Shown piece by piece: positions 46,011-57,298 of a stretch of DNA of 64,000 nt (its first letter is position 1; each line of letters starts with the position of its first letter). The position numbers and the translations under genes are program-made. Below the pieces are notes generated by a model. The model was given only the letters and a program-made list of their open reading frames with translations, did no database searches and was not told the origin of the DNA. This DNA comes from Campanula takesimana. Taxonomy: Eukaryota > Streptophyta > Magnoliopsida > Asterales > Campanulaceae. The stretch lies in NCBI GenBank assembly GCA_026119855.1, contig JAOWBW010000060.1, positions 1,240,001 through 1,304,000 of the forward strand. Direction: 5' to 3'.

Positions 46011-46342
46011 CCAGTTATTCTGTGTTACCTGAAGTGTTACCCAGCACTCCAGATAACACATTCTGTCAGAAGGTCAAAAACACAAAAAATAAGACATGGA
46101 AACCTAAGTCTAAATTGAGATGCGATGTTGTTTACACTTCCTTAAAAACAAATATTGAAGGATCATGGTACTTTGATAGTGGATGTTCACATCACATGAC
46201 GGGAACAAAGTTGTTTTTGAAAGACTATGAATCTTTTCAAGGAGGTAGTGTAACTTATGGTGGTGGAAGTAAAAGCAATATAATAGGAAAAGGGACACTA
46301 AATGTGACTGGTTTTCCTGCCTTAAAAAATGTTTACATGTAG
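46011..46342 (+). pseudogene. Copia protease region
   Basis: Contains the retropepsin-like active-site motif WYFDSGCSHHMTG (near 46167-46205) followed by YGGGSKSNIIGKG, then a stop at 46340. The pre-integrase region continues in another frame right after it, so one or two bases were lost or gained near 46335. Confidence 0.85.
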
Positions 46343-47937
46343 ATGGTCTTGTTGCTAATTTAATTAGTATTAGCCAACTTTGTGATGACAATTTAAAGGT
46401 AAAATTCAACAAAAATACTTGTGAAGTCTTTGATTATACTAACAATTGTGTGATGACAGGAATTAGATCAAGTGACAATTGTTATCTTGTTGAAGACAAA
46501 CAGGTGTGCCATTTGGCAAAAATAGATGTCACTACATTGTGGCATCAAAAGTTTGGGCATGCCAATTATCGAAACTTGAAGAACATTTTCAAGTTTGAGG
46601 CTGTCAAAGGAGTCCCTAAACTGAATCTTAATAACAAAATGGTTTGTGGAAACTGCCTTAAAAATGAGGAGACTCGTGTTACCCAGTGTGCTGCCCAACA
46701 CCAAGAGCAACATTTCGGGACAACACATTATTTTCAGCTTTTGCACATGGACTTGATGGGTCCAATCGAGTTAGAAAGCTTGGGAGGTAAGAGGTATATT
46801 TTTGTTATAGTTGATGATTTCTCTAGGTTTTCATGGGTATATTTCCTAAGAGAAAAATCTGAAACTTTAGATAAATTTAAACTCTTGCACTCCAAAATCA
46901 AAAACATGTTTTGCTCACCTATTTTTCATATAAGATCTAATCATGGAAAAGAATTTGCAAATGTTTCCTTTTATACTTTTTGTATGAAAAAGGGGATAAA
47001 CCATGATTTTTCGGTATCAAAATCACATCAACGGAATGGAGTGGCCGAAAAGAAAAATAGGACATTGCTTGATATGGCCTGTGTCATGTTATTTTCAAAA
47101 CGGATTTCAAAAAGATTTTGGGCTGAAGCTTTGAGCACGGCTTGTCACATTTCAAATAGAGTCTTTCTAAGACCTGGTTTAACAATGACACCCTATGAGA
47201 TTTTGAATGGAAAGAAACCACATGTACATTACTTCCATGTGTTTGGGTGTGTATGTTTCATATTAAAAGACTGGGATTACTTAGCTAAGTTTTACTCTAA
47301 GAGTGATAAAGGCATTTTTCTTGGATATTCTCAAGACAATCATGCATATCGAGTGTATAATTTAAGCTTGGGAACTATTCAAGAATATGTGAACATTGTT
47401 TTTGACGATCTGTTAAGTGTTACAGATAAACCAGGTGATTATCCTCTCATGATACAGATGGAACAACCTCAAAGTGGATTTGACATTTATGTTGGACCAG
47501 ATGTTGCCCCCAGTGTTACCGCACCTGAGGCAACACCAGAGATAACATCCGAAGTCAGTCCAGTTGCAGAAAATGAAAATAATGAGGACTCCAATAGAGT
47601 AGATGATCGCGTCAGAAGAGTCCCCCCGTTGAAGATTCAAAAGAATCATCCTATATCCCAAGTGATAGGGAGATTAGACGAAGGGATACAAACTAGAGGT
47701 AAGGAACCGGTTAATTATCGAGACATGGTAAACCATTCATGTTTTCTTTCTATGCTTGATTCTAAAAATATTTTTTTGAAAGATGAATATTTAATTCAAG
47801 TTTTTAACCATAAGAGATTTTCTAACTTGAAGAAGTCTCTTGTTCCGTGTCTTAAACCCCTTGGATCATCTTTGTTGTTTTATAATATTATATTTTTTAT
47901 TAAAAAAATGTTTTTATTTCGTGTCTTAATCTGTTGA
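46343..47937 (+). pseudogene. Copia integrase with a lost catalytic Asp
   Basis: Pre-integrase zinc finger (LWHQKFGHANYRNL ... CGNCLKN), then the rve core: first Asp at 46750-46752 (HMDLMGP), a second site at 46939-46941 reading Asn (IRSNHGKEF, normally D), and the Glu at 47047-47049 (NGVAEKKNRTLLDMA). GKKPHVHYFHVFGC and the C-terminal GYSQDNHAYRVYN follow. The frame then runs into non-homologous sequence to 47937. Reverse transcriptase and RNase H are absent, so the element is 3'-truncated or rearranged. Confidence 0.88.
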
Positions 47938-48118
47938 TGGATTGTCCTTTCAGTCTGTCAACGGTGGCACATATTGACCTTTTTGTTATGGTAGGATAAC
48001 ACTCAAGGTAACATCTTTGATAAAATACCCTTTGTACTCAAAAGTGACAAAGTCACTAACTTTTTGATAAAATCAGAGGCATAAAGGCTAAAAAGCTCAG
48101 ATAATATTTCCTTAGTAG

Positions 48119-48305
48119 CTCGGGGCACGGCGTTCGCTGCGACGATGAACTCTTGCCAAAGGAAGATGTTATCTTGTGATTTGTACTAAGTATTAGGAAC
48201 ATGGAGTTCGCGGCTACAGTGTATCCTACTTGAAAGGTACAAATCACCTAAGCATGTTTACACTTTATAAGCACTCGGGGCACGGAGCTCGCTACTACAA
48301 TGCTT
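48119..48305 (+). repeat. Three copies of a GGGCACGGAG(T/C)TCGC motif
   Basis: GGGGCACGGCGTTCGCTGC (48121), ACATGGAGTTCGCGGCTACA (48199) and GGGGCACGGAGCTCGCTACT (48275), about 75-80 bp apart, in the tail of the copia element. Confidence 0.6.
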
Positions 48306-48310
48306 CCTTG

Positions 48311-50318
48311 TGGATAAAGAAGTGTTAATATGTTTAAAAAAATGCTTAAATTAAAAAACAAGCTTGTTATGCTTGAAATACTTGAAAATAAAGAAAAAGA
48401 CTATTCATATATAGTGCAAGTGAGCAAAACATTTTTAGTCGTAAAACTATCAATCTTAAATGGTAATATACCACGATCTCAAAGCGAATGGTTTTTTTTT
48501 TTGGTTCATCATTAAAACTAATAAAATTAATACTCCCACCGTCTTAGATCCCACCGTCTTAGAGTAAGAATTCTACTTTTGTTGTGCACGCTTATAAATG
48601 AATCAATAGAAAATGGATAAAATTTATTAGTGGGTTGAAGATATAATTGTCTAAAAGACTATTCATATATAGTGCAAGTGAGCAAAACAAATAAGTAGGT
48701 GGTGGCTTTTTTTAGTATCTAAACCACAATTAATTAATGTAATTTATTAATCTAATTTAGTATCATAATGACTTCTTAAAAAGGAAATGGGATTATTTTT
48801 TCATTTTTGAGAAAACGGTTTGGCTACACAAAAATTTACGAAAACTATGTTTTTATCAGCCCTTAGGAAAAATACTATAAAAAGTGTTGTTTTAAAATGT
48901 AAAGTGACATTTTTCTAAACAATTGACGCTCTACATTATTTAACACCACCTATTGCACTTTTCAACGCTAACACTATCACTTTTCAGCAGTACTTAGCAC
49001 TAGCACGGATACTGTTTAACAATACCAATTGTACGCTTTTAACAAAAATCTTGGTTTACATTAATGTACCACAGACACTCTTTTAAGACTAACATTGACA
49101 CTCTTCAACACATGCATGGATACTCACTGAACACATGCATATCATTCAATAGCACGTGCATTAGCACTAATAAACACAAAATCATTAGCACTCTTTATCA
49201 CTAACACTTACCGCAACTAGTGTGGTCTTTTTTATGGATGTAATAGTATTTAGAGTGCCCGTTAGTGTGTTTGTTCCATGCTAGTGGTAGGATTTTTGAG
49301 CTTTTAAAGAGTAACAATGCTAGTGTCAATTGCTCTTTAGGTAATATGTTTCAATTATTTATTAAGATGCCATAATGTGCTTTAAAAGTATGTTTTAGTT
49401 ATTTACGTACCATAGAGACTTCACATGTTTTAAAAAATAAGTTGCAGCTATTTACGCCAATGTCATTGTGTGGTTTTAAAAACATGTTTCTCTTTTATAT
49501 TTAGAAAAAAAAAAAAAAAAACTAGTTTATAATTCCAACTTTTGGACAACATGTACTATAACTAAATTTTATTTCAGTCAAGTAAAATTCAATGTTGTGC
49601 TCTCAATTAATAGGTTATTATTATTAGAAGACAAGTGACATGTTATAAGAGCAATGTTGTGTAGTTGAGTGATAATGGAAAATAGACCGTTTCTTGTTTA
49701 ATACTACTCCGCATTTTACTCTGAAAATTCAGATATTAAATTGCATTTATGTTGTGTAGTTGAGTCTCGTCCTTCTTTACTATACCTTCTCTGTCATTTG
49801 ATTATTTCTTCCCTTTACCCACCCTTTTATTATTTGCCACCATACACCAGCTGAAATAATTTTTATTAATTGTTCCTGCATAACCAGCTGAAATAATTTT
49901 TATTTTTCACAATTTTTTACCCGTCATGCTTGCAATTTGTTCATGAAGATAGTCTTATTAAATAATAAGCCTTATTTCATATAAAAATACTGTCAATTGA
50001 TTAAAAATACCGTTTCAAAATGAACAAAAAAAAAAGCACTTGTTATGTGGACGAAGGTAGTACAATGTCAATACAATTTAAATATTACAAGTAATTACAC
50101 AGAATATTGAAATTTAGCGTGTCAAATGCAATAATTTATCAAAAGGGAAGTATTGTCGGTGCAAGAAAAAAATAGTTCTAAACAAAAATAATAATAATAA
50201 TGTTGAGATATGCTAGCGAAGACTTAACTCTTCCTCAATCCGTAAATAATAACTCAAAGCATTTTAGTGATTATGATTGATGTTTATAAATATTTAATGA
50301 AAAAAATAATTATCTTAA
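48311..50318. other. AT-rich stretch, no gene seen
   Basis: Probably intron of the strictosidine synthase-like gene plus old transposon debris. A partial Stowaway-like end (CTCCCACCGTCTTAGATCCC) lies at 48533. I find no exon of the gene here. Confidence 0.5.
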
Positions 50319-50938
50319 TGTTAGAACCTATTGTTAGTAAATCAGACCCAAGAGATAAATAATAATGAACACAAATCAACACAGAATATACGTGGTTCAC
50401 CAATCTCTATTGGCTACCTCCACGGGCAAAAGGGAAACAGATATTATTATGGCGGAGAAAAAATTACAAGAATATGATCACACTCATCTATGTTTGCATG
50501 AACTTTGATCACAAAGTTCCTAGCTATGCAAAACCCTAGATCTAGAATTATTGATCTCTCTCACTTTCTGAATAAAATAAGGTACTGAATTAAATTAGGA
50601 CGGAGGGAGTATATTTATATGTATACTCTTAAAACTCCTAATTCTAATTGTACAAGGAATATTAATTCCTTTGTTGAAGTAACCAGCCAACCCAAGTCCA
50701 CGTCAACCATTAAACCCAATTGTTTTACTAAGGCCCAAACGGCAATGGCCCATAAACTGGAAAAACAAACTGGTCAAATTCCTTGGCGTGCACACAGATA
50801 ATTCATGCGCCACATGCGCACGCCTAGCTTCAGAATTACTCGGTCTGTCCCGGAATTACGAACTTGTTAATTTAATCTATTTAAATTTACGTCCTGAAAT
50901 TCAAAGGCATTAAACTTAATACCTATTATTTTTATACA
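50319..50938 (-). mobile_element. Degenerate solo copia LTR
   Basis: Related to the LTR at 55310-55985 (TGTTAGA start, ACGTGGTTCACCAA, TCACAAAGTTCCTA, the ATTCAAAGGCATTAA end). CTTAA occurs at both flanks, one base offset on the right. A Stowaway end word (GGACGGAGGGAGTA) is embedded at 50600-50613. Confidence 0.65.
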
Positions 50939-51075
50939 ACTTAAATTACAATTAATAAAAAATGTAAATTTTATTAGGATAATTCAATTATTATAATTTA
51001 TAACCAAATTAAATTTTGAATTATGATAGTAATTCGTTTTCTTAAAAGTTGTGCAAACGTCAAAAGAAACATTTA

Positions 51076-51579
51076 CTTCATCCGTCTCAGTTTAAGGTTT
51101 TTACATTCCTTTTTGGTCTGTTTCAGTTTAAGGTTCTTAGTTGCTTTATTCCATAAATGGAAAAAAGAATGAATAGTGTTTTGGAGAATTTTGCCCTCAA
51201 AAAACTCATTTAATTACAAAAAAACCATTACTTACCTAACTTACTTTCACCCACTTGCTTAATATTTTGGACATGGGTAAATATAAAGTCACAAAAAAGT
51301 GCCACAAAATGTGGCTTACAAAATGATGTGTCAAAATTTTGTTGGTGTTTTTAATTAGAGTGTGCCAGATCCACATTCGATGCAACCAATAAAATATCGC
51401 CACCTCACTTTGTACCCATGATTTTGTAAACTTCTTTTGTGCCCCTAGCATTTCCCTTTGGACATTTATATCCTCCACTCTTTACATTTGGTTGACTCAT
51501 TTCCTTTGTTTTTGCCTTAGTTTTTTAATAAGCGTGCATAGTCTAACTAACTAAGAACGTTAAACTGAGACGGAAGGAT
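51076..51579. mobile_element. Stowaway-like MITE with nested hAT MITE
   Basis: Ends CTTCATCCGTCTCAGTTTAA and TTAAACTGAGACGGAAGGAT are inverted, flanked by TA. Without the 182-bp insertion it is about 313 bp. Confidence 0.75.
51275..51456 (-). mobile_element. hAT-type MITE nested in the Stowaway-like MITE
   Basis: Inverted relative of 42155-42327 (GGGAAATGCTAGGGG on the minus strand). TTTGGACAT stands on both sides (51266-51274, 51457-51465), consistent with an 8-bp duplication plus one chance base. Confidence 0.85.
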
Positions 51580-51581
51580 TA

Positions 51582-52736
51582 TTTTTTAGCAGAGGGACCA
51601 TGAAAACATGTGAACAATTTGTTACTTGTCGCCCCATGAAGAACTCATTAACATACACCTCTCTCTTCATATGTTTTCTGTTGGAACATCTAAAAAGAAC
51701 TCACTGATCACCCTAAAAATAATCGCTTATTTAAGTTAATATGACAAATGTTTCATCGAATATCTAAACAAGTGGTGAAAATCTAAAAAAAAAAAAAGAA
51801 CTTGTTTTAGACTCGATTTAGTGTAAAACATGTTTTATTTTTTTAATGTAAAACATAATCTCTTCATTAGTTTAAAACATGTTGTTTCTAAGACTGATTC
51901 ATATAAGTGCCAATAATTTGGAAAAAAAATAAATAAATAAAAATTGAACAGTTCATTCATTCCAAAAGAAACATTTGTATTTTCTGTTAACGTTGCCGTA
52001 TTAAAACTTTTACTTTCCTTTCTTACGATAATATTATTTCTCACTCAAAAATTAAACATAAAAGAACACAACTATTATTATGCATTTTCAATTGTACCCT
52101 TATTCACACAAATACAACTCTCTCTCTCTCATATCAACATCTCTTTTCATTAACAAATGAAGAGATAGTTGGAAGAAAAAAATAATAAAAGAATAAAATG
52201 TAGTAGGATAATTATTATGTATGGAAGAAATAAATTTTAGTTTATAAAAATAGTATTTGAATTCACGTAGTATAAATTTAATGCCTTCTATTATTTCCTT
52301 CAAATTCGATCTCACCTTAATTTTAGAAGTCGTCTCACTCAAACTTTTATCAAAGTATTTTATTATCATCATGCGAAAATCATGTTAGTTAACAAATAAA
52401 TCAAAAGAGGTAAACTAGAAAATTAAAAATAAGTAAAAAAAAATAAAATTACGAGAAAAAAAACAAAAGGTATTCTAATAAGACATAACAAAAAGTTAGT
52501 CCTTTTTTTCTAAAATGAAATTTGAAGGCAATAATTAAAATTAATTTACATTTACAAACAATTTTTGTTACTAATATTAATTATAGTGGTGTATAAATAG
52601 GAACTTTTTAATTTTCAATTACATAATTTGTCATTTGAACTGAACATAACATAAACTACTGTTCAAAATGGATTTAATATAACAGGAGAAAAAAAATGAT
52701 AATATCTTTATATGGGAAAGTAATGGAGAAATTTAC
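51582..52736. other. AT-rich intron-like sequence
   Basis: No coding signal. It begins on the minus strand with the donor of exon 1 (52736-52735, GTAAAT). Confidence 0.5.
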
Positions 52737-52883
52737 CTATTACGCGAGGTGTAGGCAAGATCGACAAACGTTCGTCTTTGCTGATCATAACGGAGGATCC
52801 TTCCATCACTAACACCAGTATAAGGACATCTCCCGAACGAATCAAAGGCAATATTATTCTTAGAATTAGAGATGGGTTAAGAA

Positions 52884-54467
52884 TATAGAATTTGGTAAAA
52901 GGAAAAAATCAATTCTATTGATACTTTGAGGAGTATATAAATACACAAGAGCCCTAACTTGTGTGACAAGAAACGGAAATAGAATCCTATATAATTTAGG
53001 AATAGGAAACAAAAGAAACTAAATAACAAGACTAAAATAAATACTACGTAGACTCTGTATAACTATCATGCCCCCTCAAGATGGACGACCGTGATGAGAG
53101 GCCAATCTTGGAAAGAAGCTCCAGGAATCTCGGCCTAGGTAATGCCTAGGTAATGCATAGGTGCGGGGATTGGTGGAGTTGGGGTTGGGCCGGGAGTTAT
53201 TGGACCGGGTGTGAGGAGGGTTAGGGTTTGGATTGTATTGTGGCTGTGGAGGAAAAGATGCATTGGGAAAGGTTTGACGGAACCGAGGACATTGGTTGAG
53301 AAAACATATTGACGACACCATTGACACTTTCCTTTGTAGTTACTAGGGGGGGGGGTTGTCGGAGTTGGTGGTGGTGTAGGGGTTTTGGCCGAGTGAGGGA
53401 GGAGGGGTAGTGTTATTGTTTTTATTGTTGCGGTTGGGCTGAGGTTTATGGGTATAGTGAACTGAGGCAGGGAAGGTTGTGGAGGGTGTGGATCTATGTT
53501 TGAGCGTGAGCTCGCGATTGAGGAGCTTCTCATGCAGTTCATCAAAGGAGATGGTGTTTTCTCGGCTTTGAACAGCTTGAACAACGCTTTCAAAATCCGG
53601 GTCGTTGAGTTGATAAAGAATTCGTTCCACAATATCGTCAGGATCAAGAGGCTTGCCAAGAGAGGCTAACTGATCCGAGCATGATTTTATTTCCTGCATA
53701 TATTCTGTAATTGAGCGAGGGCCCTTCGTTATTTGGCAAAGACGGTCTTTGATCTGCTTTAGATGACTGCGGGAAGGGTTGGCGTATGTTTTGGCTAGGG
53801 TAGTCCATGCTTCATGAGTAGTCTTGCATTGGGAGATTAGGGTTACAAGTGGTGGTGATAGGGTGCCGGCGAGGGACCCTAGGAGCAGCTTATCTTGACG
53901 AAACCATGTGGTGTATGCAGGATTATCAATGGTTGTGGTAGTCTGTTTCTGAGGAGGCGGTGGTGTTTCGTCTGTGGTTGTGGATACGGCGGAAGTAGTG
54001 GTGGTTTCGGTGATGGTTTTTGATGGTATAGGCACGGAACCATCAAAATAATGAAACAAGGCATACCCTAAAAGAGTAGCTTCGATTTGGATTTTCCATG
54101 GTATGTAATTGGTAGGCGTTAATTGAAGAATAAGAGAGAGATTGACCACGACAAGAGGTTTGTCGGGTTCTGCAGGGTTGGGAAGATGGTTATCGGCGGC
54201 GGCAGCCATCTAGGGTTTTTGGGTAGTTTTGCCGTGTAGAGGAGAGGGGAGAAAAAACTTTTTGGATCTTGCTCTGATACCATATAGAATTTGGTAAAAG
54301 GAAAAAATCAATTCTATTGATACTTTGAGGAGTATATAAATACACAAGAGCCCTAACTTGTGTGACAAGAAACGGAAATAGAATCCTATATAATTTAGGA
54401 ATAGGAAACAAAAGAAACTAAATAACAAGACTAAAATAAATACTACGTAGACTCTGTATAACTATCA
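52884..54467 (-). mobile_element. TR-GAG mini-retrotransposon
   Basis: 1584 bp, LTRs of 185 bp (52884-53068 and 54283-54467), duplication AAGAA (52879-52883, 54468-54472). Primer site TGGTATCAGAGC on the minus strand at 54282-54271; purine tract TTGAGGGGGCA beside the LTR at 53069. gag is the only coding sequence. The LTRs look nearly identical by eye, so it is recent. Confidence 0.92.
53076..54209 (-). pseudogene. Copia-type gag of the TR-GAG element
   Basis: ATG 54209 (MAAAADNHLPNP) opens 288 codons with the copia gag helices (TPTNYIPWKIQIEATLLGY, WTTLAKTYANPSRSHLKQIK, SITEYMQEIKSCSDQLASLG, ILYQLNDPDFESVVQAVQSR). The frame is lost in a run of ten G (about 53345-53354). After it, two more frames carry the halves of a zinc knuckle: CQWC near 53320, then QCPRFRQ near 53285. 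The long G run could be a sequencing error or a real frameshift. Confidence 0.85.
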
Positions 54468-55124
54468 AAGAAGAACCGAGAGGCCCAAGTGTTAGCATGG
54501 GCTGGACTGGGCCGTCAATAGACTTTGTTGGAGGTTCCACCTTAAAACCAATTGATGATAAGGGGAGTAACTCCTCAAGTCTTTATACCGGTCTATGTTT
54601 CTCTCTTTAAAAGATGTGGGATAATTGTCTCTTACACGCGCGGAGCAGAATCGTGGGCCGTTGGGCTTGCACGTGTCCCATGTAGAAGCAGCAGAAGTCA
54701 GGCCACCATAGATCGGTGGCTCTGATACCATCTTAGAATTAGAGATGGGTTAAGAAGAACCGAGAGACCCTAGTGTTAGCATAGGCTGGACTGGGCCGAC
54801 AATAGACTTTGTTGGAGGTTCCACCTTAAAACCAATTGGTTATAAGGGGAGTAACTCCTCAAATCTATATACCGGTTTATGTTTCTCTCTTTAGAAGATG
54901 TGGGATAATTATCTCTTACAATTATGAGGTCCGATTGACGGCACCGGAATATTCTCCACCGTTCCTTGACACAGAACCGGCCGGCAAGAAAAGCACAAGA
55001 CGGTGACGAAAACAGTGAGGAGCAGCCGGAGAAGAAGCTTCCGGGAGGAGGTGGCCATGGCTATTGATTTTTTTCAGAAAAGTCAGATTACTGTTAATGA
55101 GAGTGGATTAATTGTACTTCATTT

Positions 55125-55132
55125 TATTTATA
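55125..55132 (-). promoter_or_regulatory. TATA box of the strictosidine synthase-like gene
   Basis: TATAAATA on the minus strand, 67 bp upstream of ATG 55058, in the normal position for a plant core promoter. Confidence 0.6.
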
Positions 55133-55309
55133 GGCCTAGCGCCAGAAATGTTAAGAGGGGAAGATGATAAACAATGGTAAATAGGCTTCTTCTTTGAATT
55201 TAATACACAAAAAAAGTAGGATTGTGGCACAACTGCTGGGTACGGTATAATTAAGACTTGGTAGATTACCGTAATCTCTTTTCTTTTCTTTTTTTTTACC
55301 TGTCCACAC

Positions 55310-55985
55310 TGTTAGAGCAATAAACAAGACTTAATAAGAAAAGAAAACAATCACAAGAACACAGATTTACGTGGTTCACCAACTTGGCTACGTCCACGAG
55401 AAGGGGAGAGAATATTATTATCAATCTGGAGAAACGATTACAAGATCACACTATTACTGCTGCACGAATTTTGGTCACAAAATTCCTAACTGTGCAGCTG
55501 TAGAATTACAGATCTCTCCGAGCACTCTAATAATTTGTCTATGATAATCTGAGGTGTGATTTTGATCTAAACTAATGGCCTCTATTTATACCACTCAAAA
55601 TCTATATCAAAATCTGGTAGGAACTTAGAATCCAAGTCCAAAACTGACTCGAAACCTTCCTTTCTGCGCAAGTCCAAAAACCTGACCGAAACTGGAATGG
55701 GACCATGGTCCGGTCGGGTATAAAGCCTGGTCCGGTCGGACCCTTTACTAGTCCGGCCTGATCTCCTCCATAGCCCGGTCGGACCTACCCCATTCCAAAG
55801 TCCTTGATTTCCGACGCTCGACTGGTCCGGCCGGGTCCTTCCTTAGGTCCGGTCGGACCCCTTTTGTGCTCGTCTCGGAATTACGAAATTCTTCTGTTGT
55901 TTAATCCTTTAACTCGGCGTCCCAAATTCAAAGGCATTAACTCAACAACCACCACCTTGACTTTGAATCTCCATGAAAACAAACA
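55310..55985 (-). mobile_element. 3' LTR of a minus-strand copia element
   Basis: 676 bp, TGTTTG...CTAACA read on the minus strand, preceded (minus) by the purine tract GAGGGGGGAGAAAA at 55999-55986. A minus TATAAATA lies at 55585-55592. The RNase H end lies next to it. Confidence 0.85.
55706..55860 (-). repeat. GGTCCGGTCGGACC palindrome cluster
   Basis: Six near-copies (GGTCCGGTCGGG, GGTCCGGTCGGACC, AGTCCGGCCTG, CCCGGTCGGACC, GGTCCGGCCGGG, GGTCCGGTCGGACC), upstream of the minus-strand TATA at 55585. Confidence 0.75.
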
Positions 55986-56123
55986 TTTTCTCCCCCCTCG
56001 TCTCTTCTGCTATCTAATAACTGCGAACATTCAGCAAGTCTAAACAATGTTGGAACTTGCTTCTCGTCACAGGTTTTGTGAACATATCTGCAGGGTTGTT
56101 CGTCGTCCCTACCTTCTTCACCT

Positions 56124-56437
56124 TTACCCGTTTCTCATCCCTTCGAAATGATATCTGACATCAATGTGCTTGGTCCTCTCATGATGAACTTTATCCTTGG
56201 CCAAACAAATCGCGCTCAAATTATCGCAATAAATAATAGCCTGATCCTGATGTATCCCAAGATCGCTGATCAATACCTTCAACCATATTCCTTCCTTAGC
56301 AGACTCTGTCAATTCCATGTATTCTGCTTCTGTTGTAGACAACGTCACTGTCGCCCGAAATGTAGCATTCCAACTGACAACTGACCCACCAAGCGTGAAT
56401 ACATATCCGGTCATCGATCTTCTTGTATCAACATTAC
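56124..56437 (-). pseudogene. Copia RNase H, C-terminal fragment
   Basis: Minus-strand frame with VDTRRSMTGYVF, STTEAEYMEL, YCDNLSAICLAKD and RTKHIDVRYHF, the characteristic end of copia pol, stopping at 56124. It is cut on its N-terminal side at 56438 by element 5, so the first residues of the open frame beyond that point are LTR-derived. It belongs with the LTR at 55310-55985, 140 bp away across the purine tract. Confidence 0.92.
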
Positions 56438-56640
56438 TGTTAGTACCCGATCTGAAAATGAGTTTATTAGGGATTTCCCAAATACACAAGGACTTTATAG
56501 GAATTACAAACCTTGCAAAGACTTGTCCCGGATTCCCAAAATATACCTCATTGTTCTAGAACATCTTAAAGATGGCAAAAATAGGGTTTCCATAAAACAT
56601 GCAAAACCCTAGTTTAATAATTAAGTCAGCCAGGAATGAT

Positions 56641-56725
56641 GGCCACGCGGCCACATTCGCCCAAGCTCCAACCTTGGCCACGCGGCCAACATCGCCGCCG
56701 CCCTCCATCTTGGCCACGCGGCCAC
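56641..56725 (+). repeat. GGCCACGCGGCC cluster of element 5 LTR
   Basis: Three copies of GGCCACGCGGCC (56641, 56676, 56712) about 35 bp apart, with CCGCCGCC between, just upstream of the TATA-like box. Confidence 0.8.
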
Positions 56726-57298
56726 ATCCGCCCCGGATGATCTGGACCGTCAGATCTCTCCATCAGTTTCCTATTTAAAGACCTCCCTTGCCTCATAATT
56801 GGGGGATCCGAATTTGAGAGCTCTTAAGGGACGATTTTGCTCCCAAATCAAGTCATTTAAGCCTCCAAAAACACTCTCAAGAATCCCAAGAAGATCCAAG
56901 GTTATTTCTTGCCAACAAAGGTAAGTTTTCTAACTTTTTCTTCATGTTCTTGCCATATTATTAATTTAGATCCATAATATTCATATTCTTAATATGTTTA
57001 TTCATGTGTTCTTCATAATATTCATGTTCCTAACATCTTTATTCATATTTTCTTCATGACATTCATATGTTCATAATATGTTCTTCGCATGTTCATCATA
57101 TTCTTAGGTTAAAACCTTATTTATGCTATATTTAGGATTACGATCTTCATGTTAACATGTTATTTCATAGCCGATGATGATTTAGGGATCATCAACCCAA
57201 GGATGATCTAGGAACTACTTCTAAACCCTAATCTTTAGGTAATTCCCCCTCATTATGCATGATCCCGATTCTTCTGCCTATTCTAAATTCTTCTCGAA

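Larger units (their letters stand above)
43250..48310 (+). mobile_element. Decayed SIRE/Maximus-like copia element
   Basis: A probable 5' LTR lies in 43250-44210 (TATAAACA near 43759), then a degenerate initiator-tRNA primer site, gag, protease and integrase in order, then no reverse transcriptase. Exact LTR ends and target duplication could not be fixed. It lies between the first and last exons of the strictosidine synthase-like gene, in the orientation opposite to it. A 35-50 bp GTTACC-rich motif recurs across it. Confidence 0.7.
52858..54920 (-). mobile_element. TRIM element (with TR-GAG inserted in one LTR)
   Basis: Two 190-bp LTRs (52858-54636 after subtracting the insertion, and 54731-54920), minus-strand start TGTAAGAGA, separated by only 94 bp. 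The primer site TGGTATCAGAGCC (minus strand, 54730-54718) abuts the right LTR. ATTAT flanks both sides (52853-52857, 54921-54925). There is no coding capacity. It lies inside exon 1 of the strictosidine synthase-like gene. Confidence 0.9.
52737..55058 (-). pseudogene. Exon 1 of a strictosidine synthase-like gene, split by a TRIM
   Basis: ATG at 55058-55056; signal peptide-like N-terminus (RLLLTVFVTVLCFSC). The protein then continues across the insertion (VPSIGPHN before it, IAFDSFGRCPYTGVSDGRIL after it), matching the conserved start of the strictosidine synthase-like beta-propeller. It ends at a donor CGTAATAG/GTAAAT (52737/52736). The TRIM sits at codon 44-45 with duplication ATTAT; without it the exon is 254 bp. 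A TATA box stands 67 bp upstream. The family includes alkaloid synthase, but most members are hydrolase-like secretory proteins of other roles. Confidence 0.75.

Noticed and set aside
44266..47937. Copia element as a host gene with introns
   Set aside because: The gaps between frames are stops and small frameshifts inside conserved domains, not introns with GT-AG borders.
56438..56489. N-terminal residues of the open frame that covers the copia RNase H
   Set aside because: They are encoded by the LTR of element 5, which inserted at 56438.
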